A DNA stretch of 64,000 nucleotides, from assembly GCF_029873635.1 (NCBI RefSeq), contig NC_080419.1, positions 66,422,823-66,486,822 on the forward strand. Reading direction: 5' to 3'. Positions 23,399 through 35,317 of this stretch are shown in pieces (position 1 is the first letter of the stretch; every line of letters starts with the position of its first letter). Made by a program: the position numbers and the translations under genes. Source of the stretch: Malania oleifera. Its lineage: Eukaryota; Streptophyta; Magnoliopsida; Santalales; Ximeniaceae. The notes beneath the pieces were generated by a model that did not search any database, was not told the origin of the DNA, and saw only the letters and a program-made list of their open reading frames with translations.

Positions 23399-24783
23399 TT
23401 TACCATATCAAGTTATTGCTTTATTTGATTCAGGTGCTACTCATTCATTTGTGTCTGCGACCTTTGTTAAATTATCTGGAAATGATACCTAGTTATTAGA
23501 AGTAGAATTGTCAATAGCTACATCGTTAGGGTCAGTGATGAAGTGTTGTAGAGTGCTCAAGGGTTATCTAGTAGAAATTCAGGGGAGGGTGTTACCGGTT
23601 GATTTAATTGTGCTAGATATGTATGGATTTGATATAATACTGGGTATGGATTAATTGACAGCTAATTATGCTAATACTGATTGTCATCTGAAAGAGGTGA
23701 TATTCAGACCACCAAGCAAGCAAGAATTTAAATTTATGGGATTGCAGGTGTGTTCCCCACCTTAGTTAGTGTCAGCCATGCAGGCGAGAAGACTGTTCCT
23801 AGAGGGATGTTAGGGGTTTATAGCCTTTGTAAAGGAAATTTTAGAAAATGAATTAAATCTTGCTAATATGCTAGTGGTGAAGGAGTTTTCATATGTTTTC
23901 CCAGATGAGCTGCCTGGTTTGCCTCCTGATCGTGAGGTAGATTTCACTATTGATCTACTTCCAGGGATGGCACCGATTTCTAAAAGCTCCTTATAGAATG
24001 GCTCCAGCAGAGTTGGGAGAGATAAAGAATCAGCTGCAAGACTTACTAGATAAAGGTTTTATTTGGACCAGTGTATCACTGTGGGGAGCTCTAGTGTTAT
24101 TTGTCAAGAAGAAGGACGGGTCTAAGAGGATCTATATAGATTACAAGGAAATTAATAAGGTGACAATCAAGAATAGGTATCCTCTATCCTGTATGGAAAA
24201 TTTATTTGATTAGCTTCAAGGTATGTAGTTGTACTCGAAGATTGATTGTCGCTCTAGGTACCATCAAGCAAAAGTCAAAGTAGAAGATGTCTCGAAAACA
24301 ACCTCCAGGACTAGGTATGAGCATTATGAATTTCTAGTTATGCCATTTGGTCTGACAAATGCTCCTGCTGGGTTCATGGACTTGATGAATAGAGTTTCTT
24401 ACCAGTATTTAGATAAGTTTGTTGTAGTTTTCATTGATGACATACTGGTTTACTCGAGGAGTTTTGAGGAGCATGAGATGCATTTATAGCTAGTACTTCA
24501 GATGCTTAGGGAAAAGAAGTTGTATGCTAAGTTTAGTAAATGTGAATTTTGGCTAGAGAAAGTGTCATTTCTGGGGTATCTTATTTCAGGGGACGGTATT
24601 TCAATGGATCCAAAAAAGATTGAGGCAGTGGTAAATTGGAAAAGGCCGAGGAATGTTCAGGAGATTAGGAGTTTCTTAGGACTAGCGGGATATTACCGTT
24701 GGTTTGTAGAGGTATTCTCAAGATTATCAGGGCCTTTGATGTGGCTAACTAAAAAGAATTCCATACTTGTATGGGATGATTAA
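23399..24783 (+). pseudogene. Tekay-2 pol, protease - reverse transcriptase
   Basis: The protease has an intact active site DSGATHSF (Asp codon at 23427-23429) and the later segment VDLIVLDMYGFDIILGMD. The start of RT follows with [25 protein letters not shown], then a +1 frameshift near 23981 (an extra A) puts the rest in another frame. RT continues with [33 protein letters not shown], the catalytic [10 protein letters not shown] near 24427-24455 and [19 protein letters not shown]. Stops at 24211, 24226 and 24487 correspond to Gln codons in Tekay-1, so each is a C-to-T change. Confidence 0.9.
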
Positions 24784-26775
24784 AGTGAGCAGAGCTTTCA
24801 AAAATTAAAGCAGCGTCTCGTCACAGTGCAAGTATTAACAATTCCGTTAGGAAGTGATGGCTATGTAATTTACAGTGACACGTCTTTGAAAGGGTTCAGC
24901 TATGTATTAATGTAGCATTGTAGGATTATAGCTTATGCCTCCTGACATTTGAAAGAGTATGAAAAGAAGTACCCTACCCACGATCTAAAATTGGTTGCGG
25001 TGGTACACGCATTAAAGATTTGGAGGCATTACTTGTACGATGAGAAATGTGAGATATTCTCCGATCACAAAAGTTTGAAGTAATTTTTTACTCAAAATGA
25101 GCTAAACATGAGATAGAGAAGGTGGTTGGAAATTATTAAAGATTATGACTACACTATCAGTTACCACCCAAGGGAGCAAACGTGATAGCTAATGCTCTGA
25201 GCAAGAAATCAATGGGACCAGTACTGGCAGCTATGGAGGTTCATCATTCGATCCATATTGATTTGGAGAAATTCGGTGTAGAGTTGGTAGAGAGTCACCC
25301 TTAGGCATTTATTGTCAGCTTGGTAGAGTAGCCTACTTTACAGAAAAGGATTAAGATAGCTCCGAGAGATGACACAGAATTGATAAAGCTGATAGCTAAG
25401 GTGCAAGATGGATAGGAAGAGAAATTTAGTATTTTTGATGATGGGGCCCTGAGGTTCTATTCTAGGTTATGCATGCATGTAGATATGGACATCAGGAGGA
25501 CGATCTTAAAGGAGGCTCACAGGTCCTTATACACGGTTCATCCTGGTAGTACTAAAATGTATAGGGATCTGCGAGAATCTTACTAGTGGAGCGCATGAAG
25601 AGGGAAATTGTTGCGTTTGTGCAGTAGTGTCTAACGTGCCAGCAAGTAAAGGCTGAGCACTAGAGGCCAGCAGGCCAGTTGTAGCCACTTTACATTCTAG
25701 AGTGGAAATGGGATCATGTCTCTATGGACTATGTGACTAGTTTACCACCGGCACTGCATGGTTAGAATGCTATTTGGGTGGTCGTTGATGGGCTGACGAA
25801 GACCACTCACTTCATTCCTATTAAAGTCAACCACTCCATGGATAAACTAGCTGAATTATATATTCAGGAGATAGTACGATTACATGGTGTGCTAATGTCT
25901 ATAGTATCAGATCGAGACCCACGTTTCATGTCATGGTTTTGGAGGAGCTTTTAGGAGGCTCTGGGGTCTCCGTTATCTTTCGGCATGACGTTTCATCCTC
26001 AGACAGATTACCATACTGAGAGGGTGATTCAAATATTAGAAGATATGGTGCGGTCACGCGTGCTGGATTTTGGGGGTAGTTGGACCCAATATATGTCGCT
26101 GGTAGTGTTTGCATACAATAACAGCTATCAGGCTAGTATCGGCATGGCACCGTATGAGGCGCTCTGTGGTAGGAGGTGTCATTCTCCTCTATACTGGGAT
26201 GAAATTGATGAGAGACGATTTTTGGGACTAGAAATTGTGTAGCAGGAATATGATAAAGTTCGACTCATTAAAGAAAGAAACAGTGTAACTCAGAGTTGGC
26301 AGAAAAGCTACGTCAATACGCACAGCTAGGAGTTGGAATTTGAAGTAGGAGACCACGTGTTTTTGAAGATAGTGCCACTAAAGGGGGTTATAAGATTTTC
26401 TAGGAAAATAAGTTGAGCCCTAAGTTTATTGGCCCTTTTGAGATACTTGAAAAAGTGGGGTCAGTTGCCTACCCGCTAACTTTAACACCAACTTTATTTA
26501 CAATTCATGACGTATTTCATATTTCCATGTTAAGGAAATACGTCACAGATCCCTCCCATGTCATCAGTTATACCGAGTTGGAAATCCATGATACTTTGGC
26601 TTATGAAGAAACTCCAGTGCAGATTCTAGACAAGAAGGAATATGAAATGCGCAGTAAGAGGATTTCATTAATAAAAGTTCTGTGGAGGAATCACACAGTG
26701 GAAGAAACTTCTTGAGAGCTTGAGGAGCAGATACGATAGAAATACCCGCACTTATTTAGTGGAGATTGGCACTAG
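24784..26775 (+). pseudogene. Tekay-2 pol, RNase H - integrase - chromodomain-like tail
   Basis: RNase H runs from about 24830 to 25230 with [20 protein letters not shown] and IIKDYDYTISYHP, then a frameshift near 25170. The integrase zinc finger has [20 protein letters not shown] and CLTC (25628-25639). Core motifs include the first Asp in WVVVDGLTK near 25780 and the Glu in TERVIQILEDM (open segment 25985-26242). The C-terminal domain (26413-26715) has [16 protein letters not shown] and the tail KVLWRNHTVEETS, where the following Trp is a TGA stop. The probable native stop is TAG ending at 26775. Confidence 0.87.
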
Positions 26776-27036
26776 GTATATGAGCAAAATAAATGTATTA
26801 TGGTTTAAGATTATAAAAGTAAGATGATATATGTATGAGTAGTATTGTAGGTTATAGAATAGGTAGTATTTTTGTTTTGGGAGAATTTAGTTTATGTATT
26901 TGTAATCTCCCAGGACCCTAAATGTAACCACGGTATTCCTCCTCCACAAGTGAGGGTAAGTACTAAAATAAGTAGCTCATTTTCTTTAAAGGAAGGTGTC
27001 AATACAGATAGTAAATTTTGAGAACGAAACTTTTAT
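26776..27036 (+). other. Non-coding stretch between pol and PPT of Tekay-2
   Basis: About 260 bp without coding sequence; its reverse complement resembles 1906-2200 of Tekay-1, so it is a normal 3' untranslated part of this family. Confidence 0.7.
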
Positions 27037-27047
27037 AAAAAGGGGAG
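27037..27047 (+). other. Polypurine tract of Tekay-2
   Basis: AAAAAGGGGAG directly before the 3' LTR. Confidence 0.8.
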
Positions 27048-27131
27048 TAGAGACCTGAAGAATTAGAACAATTAAATAATAAAAGAATAAAAGAAAAAAA
27101 AATAATTTTTTTAAGGGATTTCAGTAGGGTC

Positions 27132-27323
27132 TCGTCGATGAGTGAAGAAGTACTCGTCGACAAGTAGGATTCTTGGGCTCATCGACGGGGACATGCGTCT
27201 TGTCGATCAGACGTTACCGAGAGGACTACTTCTAGACTTTAAAACTCGTCGACAAGGAGAAGGTGTTCATCGACGAGCTCCCCTCATTGACTCGTTGACG
27301 AGGAGTTGTGGCTCGTCGATGAG
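27132..27323 (+). promoter_or_regulatory. Palindrome array in the Tekay-2 3' LTR
   Basis: Copies of the CTCGTCGACGAG type, for example CTCGTCGATGAG at 27131-27142, CTCGTCGACAAG at 27153-27164 and CTCGTTGACGAG near 27291-27302, in the same place as in the 5' LTR. Confidence 0.72.
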
Positions 27324-27387
27324 TCCACGTGGGACAGCAATTCTACAAAGGGTCAAGACTTCACTTTTCTTGCGAGAAATCTTTAAA

Positions 27388-27424
<37 letters not shown>

Positions 27425-27971
27425 GACTCTCTCTCCTTCTCTCTTCATTTTCGGCTCCATCCTTTGTCGGCTCGACGATCCGAAGCCGCCAGGTTACTCC
27501 TAGGAAGATTCTCTACAAATATGCTTGAGTGATTTTTTGGTTAGGTCAACTGGGGCACCATCCCAAAATTTGGGTAAGTTAGTTATTTTAACATTTATTA
27601 GGGTATTTTATATTTTTGGGCTGAGAAAAAGTATTAGATGAGTTTATACTGAAGTTTTGTTGGGGGGAAATGTACATTTTAGGGTGTTAAGCTAGGAACA
27701 TCACATGTGTAATTTTGGAATAATTTGTGGGATTTTCCATAAGCCAAGTAAGGGGATAAACTAAGTCAGTATTTTATATGAAATTATTTACCATATTACA
27801 GCCTTTATTTCTAGAAATTATATATGTATTAGCACAGTGTTTGAGAATACTGCAGTTGAATAAGAAAATGAATTTAATGTTATTTATCAGGAAATATGAT
27901 TTTAGATTTGGTTTTATGCTTGAAATATTATTCATATTTGTGTGGCATGAGTATAATTTTCATGAAATTAT

Positions 27972-29753
27972 TGATTACACGCTTAAACTACGTAATTAGA
28001 CATTTTAATTCATGCATTAGGGCTTATATTTTAAATTAAATGCCTAACTACTCTCAATATTTTAACAAGGTGTCCTATTTATAATCTCTAGGTTTTATTG
28101 AGCAATTTATGAATTTTTAGCATTTTTTATCGCAAAAAAATTATCGAGAGCTGAAACCGGCATCAGTTTGTAATTTGCGCATAACTTTTCTGTCCAAGCT
28201 TCGATCGAGACTATTCAAAATTTTGAAGAAAGATGAGAAGATTATCTACAACTTCTGTGTTTTGAACTTCAAGAGAAACGAGCTCTAGGAGGGTCAAAAT
28301 TTGCCTTATTCATGGAGAGAAAAATGAGAAAAAATAAAAGAAAAGAAAAAAATAATAAAAATGTGAGCTGATGTGACCCGACCATGCATCCGGGTCAGAT
28401 CCACCGTGCCCGGGTCTCTCACTTGGTAGGTCTCAGCCACTCCCCCTATAAAATTCTTGTCTCTTCATTCACACAGATGACCCCCTCTCTCCCCTTCTCT
28501 TTCCTCTCCCTTTCCCTTACTTTCTTTTCTTCTTCTTTTTTTATCTGCCATAGCCTCCCTCATCCTCCTTCCTTGCCCTCTTTCATTCTCTCCTTCTCCC
28601 CCTCTCTCTTGCAGCTCTAACTTTCTTTTTCTCTCTCCTTTTTCTTTTCTCTTTTCTTCATTCTCTGCTGTTTTCCCTCCCTTGCTCTGTTGTCTACTGA
28701 GTCCTCCAAGCCCAACCGAAGTCTCATACAACACCTCAAGAACCAGCCACAACTCTTCCTCCAGGCCACTGTTGCTCCATGGCCAGGCACCAGACAACAC
28801 CCCGAGAAGCTCCAGGCCACTACTACTCCACGACTAGCCACCAACCAACCACAATAACTGTTGCTGTGAAGAGACCCAGCCACCATCCACTGCACGCCCA
28901 TGAACCAACCACGCACCAGCCACCTCCTCCTCCATCATCCTCAAGATCCTGCTTCCAGTGCTGCACTTCAAGACAGCCAGCCAGGCCACCGTACTGCCAA
29001 GCACACCTGAGGACTCCCTCAAGCTTTCTCTCTCTCTCTCTCTTCTTTTCTTTTCTTCATTGTTAGTTAACTATTGTTATTTTTTTTATTGAGGTTTATT
29101 GAAAATTTTAACTTTTGAATATTGTTTAAAGTATTTTATTATTATTGCAATTTATGTATTTATTTATTTTCTCAAGTAAGGAAAAGAATAAAATACATAC
29201 AAAAAAAAGAAAAAATATATATTTTTTAAGTTAGATTAGTAATTTTCCTTAAATTTTAATCTTGTTTATCATGTTCAGTTTAGTTTAGGTTGTTAAAGCT
29301 TTAATTTTTGTTTGAGTTCTTGTTTGCGTTTAAGTTTTGATTTTGATTCAAGTTCTTAATTTTGTTAAAGGTTCGGTTTTTATCGTCTACATTTGTGTTT
29401 GTGTGAGTTTTATTATTGTGTGTTTTAATTACATGTTAAAGTTACCGTCTTTAGTTTCTATTCCAAAGTTTAACACATGTTTCGATGTCTACCTGATTAG
29501 ACATAGGTTTTCCGTTCTTGTTATTCAATTCAGTGCATGCCAGAATTAGGGTTTAAATTGCATGTTTGTTTAATTTGTCAAAAAGAAATCTCAATAATCC
29601 TGAAAACCTTGAATCTGAACTGAGTTCAGTAACTTTTTAATTTTGATTGGAGAAACATAAAATTTGAAATTAAACATTCCTTGAGGAGACGATTTGGCCT
29701 TTGGGCTGAATATTACATGACAGAATTCCTATACTCATTTTTCGAGTGAGTCA
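27972..29753 (+). mobile_element. Solo LTR, probably Athila/Tat-type Ty3/gypsy, nested in the Tekay-2 3' LTR
   Basis: 1782 bp, TG...CA, between the target duplication attat (27967-27971 and 29754-29758). Starts TGATTACACGC and ends GTGAGTCA. The U5 end contains GAGGAGACGATTTGGCC, a kind of sequence often seen at the end of Athila/Tat LTRs; the family is an inference. It has a TATA box (TATAAAA, 28447-28453), a CT-rich leader (28480-28620), and a C-rich, G-poor segment at 28690-29020. The open frames in that segment (for example 28779-29066) do not look like known proteins. The second copy is at 35447-37705. Confidence 0.88.
28447..28453 (+). promoter_or_regulatory. TATA box of the Athila-like solo LTR
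   Basis: TATAAAA in CCCCCTATAAAATTC, about 475 bp from the LTR start and directly followed by a CT-rich leader. Confidence 0.6.
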
Positions 29754-30874
29754 ATTATGTCATATCAGAATATTATGATTTCCCTAGAATAAGCATGTTT
29801 TTCTTAGTTTTTAGGAAAATTATTAAACAGTACAGAAACCATGTTTTACAGATATTATGTAAATCAGTACAAGAATTCCATGTTCAGTATGTTATGATAC
29901 GTCGGCACAGATGCTGTGATTTTCATGTTATGATATGCCGATGCAGATGTCGTGATTCATGTTTACTCAGATGCCATTATTATGTATGATATGCAAGATT
30001 TCACAAATATTAACATGTTAGATATTATTATGATTATGAAACAGTCATGTGCAAGTATATGAAACGTATTATATGTTATTAGAACCCGAATGGTTTAGTT
30101 TAGATTTCACGAGCACAATACCATAGCTACAAGTTCAAGTTCAAGTACAAGTTCATGATAGTGCTACCACACATCTTATATAGAGTGTGGGAAATGGCAA
30201 TCGATGTGGCTTCATGGTAGAGCAAGTGCTCCCCTAGCAGTCCGAACCAGGTGGGGAGCTATCCATCTTGGGTATTATTCATGTATCGTACAATTACATA
30301 AGATGATTTTCATGTATAGTAATTTAGTACATTATATCATGTTATGAGGTATCATGTTTTATTTAGATACGATATCAACAGTTTTCACCAAATATGATTT
30401 ATGTACTGATAATATGTATAACACGAAAATACTCATGTTGCCACACACTAGTGTTAGTTTATTTCCCTTATTGAGAGGTGTCTCTGCCCAGCTTGCAAAA
30501 CATTTCAGGGAATCCAGCTAGACAAGCGGATCGAGCTCCACTTTAGTAGAGACAGTTTTTACAACCCCGGTGAGAGGGTGAGTTATGGAGCTAGGATTAG
30601 ATGGTTTTGAGATTGTGATCCTAGTTTTATCTTTGTGGTCTTATGGGATATATATATTTAACAGTTTAGTAGTACTTTGGTATTGTAACTGATGGAAGGT
30701 ATGTATATAATTTATGTTTTCCGCTGCTTAGGCATCAGAGATGTATAACAGGCATATCCCTAGTACCCTTGGGTCCAGGTTGATTATGTTTTATCAGCTG
30801 AACAGGATATTAGGATTATTATATTAAATGTAAATTTTTTTTTATTATTATAGTAAAATAGGCAGGTCATTACA

Positions 30875-31336
30875 ATTTCCATATTCCTCAAACTGAGTTG
30901 TGCCTTAGAAGTATGAAACAAAAATAGTGGGTTCAAATGAGTCACTTGAGGTAGCTGACCTAACTTGTGTTGGTCGTATGATGATAAGTTGTCATTGATA
31001 CAATCCTAAAGAATTAAAAAGAAAAAGGAAGGGTAAAGGGAAAGTAGGGGAAAAGAAAGAAAAAGAAGTTGATATAGAAAAGAATAAAGAAATCGGTGAT
31101 GAGGAGACTAAGAAGTTTTTACAACAACTCAAGATTAGTGATTGTAGCATTGTGGAATAATTGAATAAAACTCCTACATGAATTTCAATACTTAATTTTC
31201 TCACAACATTAGAAGGTCGCTCTTCAATAAAAGTATTGAATGAAATTCATGTACATTAAAATATGAGCTCAAATAGTTTTAGAACATTGTCACTTCCACA
31301 CTAGAAGTTAACAACATTGCCTATACAAATTATGAA
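30875..31336 (+). other. Probable internal sequence of a Tat/Ogre-type element
   Basis: No clean open frame. It lies upstream of the protease at 31337-31737; a Lys/Glu-rich stretch near 31010-31110 could be the gag-protease linker of the decayed element. Confidence 0.4.
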
Positions 31337-31737
31337 ATTACAACAGATGGAAGAGGCTATATAAGCCCTTAACATATATAAAATTGTAAAGTGTAGACAA
31401 TTGATCATACCAAAGGTATTGGTTGATAATGGTTCGACACTTAATGTTTATCCGTATTCAACACTAGTGAAGTTGAGAATAGATAAGTCATCTATAATAT
31501 AGAGTAGATTAATTGTTAGAGCTTTTAATGGAACTATAAGAGAAATTATGGGAGGTAGTGATATTTATTTTAAAATTGGTCCTTGTGCCCGCATAATTAT
31601 TTTCCAGGTTTTGGAAATTATGCCTTCCTTAAATTTACTACTAGGTAGGCCATGGATCCATCTAGCTGGAGCAGTGTCATCTTCATTGCATCAGAAGTTG
31701 AAGTTTATTCATGGAGATCATCTAATTCTTATATAAG
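31337..31737 (+). pseudogene. Tat/Ogre-type Ty3/gypsy aspartic protease fragment
   Basis: The reading contains VLVDNGSTLNVYPYSTL near 31415-31465, the active-site form D-N-G-S seen in plant Tat/Ogre proteases. One stop follows (KSSII then TAG near 31500), then VRAFNGTIREIMGGSDIYF, IGPCARIIIFQVLEI and LLLGRPWIHLAGAVSSSLHQ. Both the order of the motifs and the GRPWIH box fit this family well. The rest of the element is cut off by SIRE-1, which inserted 226 bp downstream. Dead fragment. Confidence 0.82.
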
Positions 31738-32867
31738 GAGAAAATAATATTGGATATGTCAAACTAGGTGTAGTACCTCCCATTGGAGCTGAGCTATTGG
31801 ATTATCCTTTCAATACTGTAGAAATAATGTCTCCAATCTTTGATAATGAACATATAGAAGTTCCAAACCTAGACTTTTAAAAGTTAGCATGATAATTTTA
31901 GAATAGATGTTGAAACAAAAAGATGAAAATGAAGGAAAAATCCTACATGAGTCTGGACTAATGATCTTGAAATGAGCAATAGCTTCCCAAGAGGGGGGGG
32001 GGTGAATTGGATTCTTTTAAAATTTTAATGATTTTTAAGCTATTGATTTTAATTACCCAGAAAACAAGATATATAAACGATAACTACACTTAAATATACT
32101 GAAATTTAAATTCACAAGTCAATTAATGAAATCAATGTAATTCAATCACTCAACCAAAAATATTAGAACTTTAGTTGATTTTTCTGTAAACTCTTAGTAT
32201 GCACTTTTACTTGATCAAGATTTCCACAGATTAACCAACGTACTCCCTTTTTGGGTTTCCGCAAATGATTAATCAAAACGTACTTTCTAAATATCAAGTA
32301 CCTTTGTTTCTTTCTCACTTAAGAATCTCCAACCTACACATTTAAATCATACCACAATAGCAAGTAAATAATATAAAGTAAAGCAGAGAGAAAGACACAA
32401 GATTTTAATGAGGTTTGGCTTCAACATAGCCTACGTCCTCGCCTTTGGAAAAACACCAAAGGATTCCACTATATCAGTTCTGTTACCTGGTGGAACAATA
32501 CCAATTTACAACCACTCCTTCTGTTAGGCTAGAGCCCACCTCTCCAAACAATAACCCCTTGTTTGGTCTAACTATTCAACAACTCTGAATCGTTTAAGAA
32601 TGATGATAAATAAATTTGTGTACAAAAGAGAACTCTCACAATAGAGTAGATTAGTACAATGATCAGCTCACTTATACTCCAAAGTAATTCAAATATAAGA
32701 AATTTGAAGCTCAACGCTTAGTATGAATTACCAAATGATTTTTCAAAGAAAATGAAAGATTCTAATTTTTTAAACCTTTGCTTCAAAAAAATAAATCAAT
32801 ATCAGATCAGAAAGTTTAAGCACAAGAAAATTTTAGATCCTTTGAGAAATTTGAATATTTGAAAATC

Positions 32868-33020
32868 ACTTGATCTAAAAACCTTTGAAAAGTAGCTTGA
32901 TCTAAAAACCTTGAAGGTTGCTTGATCTTAAACTTTGAAGATTGCTGGATCTGAAACTTTGAAGATTTCTGGATCTGAAACTTTTGAAGATTTTTGGATC
33001 TGAAACTTTTGAGAATTGCT
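32868..33020 (-). repeat. Minisatellite of about 27-bp units in the SIRE-1 LTR leader
   Basis: Six to seven imperfect units around TGGATCTGAAACTTTGAAGA. The same array is in the other LTR at 43716-43867. Confidence 0.8.
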
Positions 33021-33084
33021 TAATTTCAAAAACCTTTCAATATTGCCTCTATGATCATTATTTTAAACCTTTGAAACTTTTGAC

Positions 33085-33092
33085 TATTTATA
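33085..33092 (-). promoter_or_regulatory. TATA box of SIRE-1 3' LTR
   Basis: Minus strand TATAAATA within CTATAAATAG. The equivalent in the promoter-bearing 5' LTR is 43932-43939. Confidence 0.7.
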
Positions 33093-33650
33093 GATGTTTT
33101 TAGAAGCCATCCATTACTCCCAAAGATTCCTAAAATTCATTTCCAAATATTTTGAAATAAATATGTTTAAAAACATGGTTTAAAAAATCTTCTCTTTTTA
33201 AGCCTTTTTTATTTATTAAAAAAAAAATACTTTTTAGAGTATATATGTTTAAAAAAATATTTTCGACTTTCTATGAGCTTTAAACCACTTTATATTTGAG
33301 TTTAACCTTTGAAGTACTTACATTAAGAACATCCTAAAATATAATTCTTTAATTTTCAATCTTGTTCTTCCATCATATTTATTGTTTCAATCTTTTATTT
33401 GAGCTTTTCACCAGTATAATTTTATTCCTCATGCTCTTTGTAATCCATAAGCTTTTCTTTGTGTTCTTCAAGGATTCTTTGTAATCCATAAACTATACTT
33501 GTGTTCTTCAAGAATTCTTTGTAATCCATAGGCTTCTTTATGCACTTGGGCTTTATCACTTTCCTGAAAAAATTTTACTTGAAACATATTAAACATATCA
33601 TTGATTTGTTATCATCAAAATAATAATTGTAAGCCTTATTTTGGCCAACA

Positions 33651-33664
33651 ATCTCCCCATTTTT
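33651..33664 (-). other. Polypurine tract of SIRE-1
   Basis: Minus strand AAAAATGGGGAGAT directly before the 3' LTR start TGTTGG. A second purine run (AAAGGGGGAGAAAATG) lies at about 33869-33885. Confidence 0.85.
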
Positions 33665-34030
33665 GATGGTGACAAATCGAGAGCAAAAATAATAAGATTT
33701 TAATATTCATGGCTCACCCTATCAATAAGCATGATACAATTCATGTATGTAAGTCCAAAAGATAATCCATGAATAAACCATACATACACGTAAAAGATTC
33801 ATCCATCCATTTAAAAGGTAAAAGGTTTTACAAACCAGTATATATCATATTTTTGCACTCACTTCTTTTAAACATTTTCTCCCCCTTTGGACATCAATCA
33901 AAAACGGAAAAGAGAGACAAAAACAAAGAAATGTTGGAAGTCAAAGTACTAGTTTTAGAAAACCAAAGATAGCCTAGCCGATAAAACTTGAATTATATAA
34001 AAACACATAAAAGTGATAGGTAAAGGCACG
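33665..34030 (-). other. 3' untranslated stretch of SIRE-1
   Basis: No coding sequence. Holds the second purine run near 33869-33885, followed by GACATCAATCAAAAA on the plus strand, a context shared with Cop-E at about 51017. Confidence 0.6.
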
Positions 34031-35317
34031 TCAGTCAGAGGCTTCCATATTTTCACTTTCATCATCATCTTCTTCTTGTTCTTCATATTTATGATTTCCT
34101 TCCTCTTGTTCACTGTCATCTTCTCCTTCTTCTTGTTCACTTTTATCTTCTCCTTCATCTTGTTCTCCAAATTCATCCTCACTAGATGTAGCAGAACTGA
34201 TACTCATAGGATATTTTCCTTTAGAGGAACTTGCCAACTGTTGCTCAATCTTTTCAACTCGCTTATCAATTTGTGAACAATGAGTTTCTATGGATTTAAC
34301 CTTCTCTTGCAAAGTATTGAGGCCAGATTTCATACCATCACTAAATGTCATGTAATGGTTAAAAAATGGAACAAACCATGACGGAGTATCTAGATTAGGC
34401 TGAACTAAAGGTGTGTGGATAGATGATGAAGAAGGTGGTGGTGCAGATGAGACATTCCTATGTCCTTTATGGAACCACCCTTGAGGAGAATTTTTATAGC
34501 CCATCTTTTTTAGAACGGTGTCAGAAAAGATATCATAGTACGTCTTGCTAGTAAAGTTGAATGATGGAGTTAAAACATTAAAATGAGCGAAAACCATATT
34601 CAACATTCTTGCATATGGTAGGACAACAGGGGGAGTATTAACTTTCATGATAATCCATTGAATGATCAAACTTGGAAGATCCATCTTCTTCCTTTTGAGG
34701 ATGCACCACATTACAAAACAATCCAGAAACGAAATGTGATTGTGAGAACCAGATCTTGGTAAAATGTTGTTTGTAATAAGCTTGTGCAAAATAAGGGCTT
34801 TCAAACTAAGTTGCTTATAAAGTGGAGGATGACCAAAGTTTACTGGAGTGTCAGTCATAACCAGTGGCAAAAACTCTTGTGGTGTAAAACCTTGAGCCAT
34901 AATCCATTGTTTCTCAATAATATGAATCTCAAAATCCCCTAGCTTAATTCGAAGAATCTTTCCCAAAGATATGGGATTTAGATGGATGTCTTTCCCAAGC
35001 AAATTTTTTTTTATTCCATTATCGCATCTCTCCATGTTTGCATAAAAAATACGCACAACATTAGGATAATAGCCTTTAGCTTGGTAGGTGATAAATTTAT
35101 CCCATCCAATGTTCTTGAAAAGTTCCAAGATTTTGGGAAAATCAGAATTAAAGAATGTTACGTTGAGTACCTTACCTAATATCAGTTCAGCTGAAGCAAT
35201 TTGATTTCGGTAAAGGTGCTTGGTGTGTGGAGTGACCAATCATTTCTCCACCTCATCGTTATTTATTCTTGTGGAAGAGGAAGATCATTTAACACCAACA
35301 GATTTTGATCTAGGCAT
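34031..35317 (-). pseudogene. SIRE-1 env-like ORF (plant transposon protein domain with coiled coil)
   Basis: Third ORF, after pol, as known for SIRE/Maximus elements. The likely start is ATG 35317-35315 (Met-Pro-Arg-Ser-Lys). Two TGA stops follow within the first 27 codons, one after VGVK and one before LVTPHTKHLYRNQ; both are former CGA codons by family likeness. From there the frame is open for about 400 codons. The N-terminal 210 residues resemble the putative plant transposon protein domain, with FFNSDFPKILELFKNIGWDK and GYYPNVVRIFYANMERC. Then come a Pro/Ser-rich link, a coiled coil (LNTLQEKVKSIETHCSQID) and an acidic Glu/Asp/Ser-rich tail. No clear signal peptide or membrane anchor is seen, so an envelope role is doubtful. 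Confidence 0.82.

Larger units (their letters stand above)
17976..30874 (+). mobile_element. Tekay-2: full-length Ty3/gypsy chromovirus-type element with two nested solo LTRs
   Basis: Order: 5' LTR, PBS, gag, protease, RT, RNase H, integrase, PPT, 3' LTR. Without the two nested solo LTRs and their target duplications it would be about 9.3 kb, with LTRs of about 2.2 and 2.0 kb. Left flank gtttt and right flank atttc agree at only three of five positions, so a target duplication is not convincing. Coding regions are broken by many stops and at least two frameshifts. Confidence 0.92.
27048..30874 (+). repeat. 3' LTR of Tekay-2 (with nested solo LTR)
   Basis: Begins TAGAGACCTG (the first TG of the family start is lost) and ends TCATTACA. 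Interrupted at 27972-29753. Compared with the 5' LTR it lacks about 115 bp after CCAGGTGGGG at about 30256. The palindrome array is at 27132-27323 and the CT repeat at 27391-27420. The TATA-like box of the 5' LTR is altered here (TTCTACAAAGGG). Confidence 0.9.
31968..33650 (-). repeat. 3' LTR of SIRE-1
   Basis: Minus strand TGTTGGCC...TTTCA. It has a minus-strand TATA box at 33085-33092, a minisatellite of about 27-bp units at 32868-33020 downstream of it, the CCCAAGAGGGGGGGGGG U5 block near 31985-32001, and a threefold TTTGTAATCCATA repeat of about 52 bp at 33425-33540 in U3. No palindrome array is seen in this LTR. Confidence 0.93.

Noticed and set aside
18726..27999. Similar open frames of 73-75 codons at 18726-18953 and 27778-27999, which look conserved
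   Set aside because: They are at the same place in the two LTRs of Tekay-2, so likeness comes from LTR duplication, not from selection; no similar protein known.
28465..28916. Lys/Glu/Arg-rich and Gly/Trp-rich open frames on the minus strand of the first Athila-like solo LTR
   Set aside because: They are antisense to a CT-rich leader; composition alone explains them.
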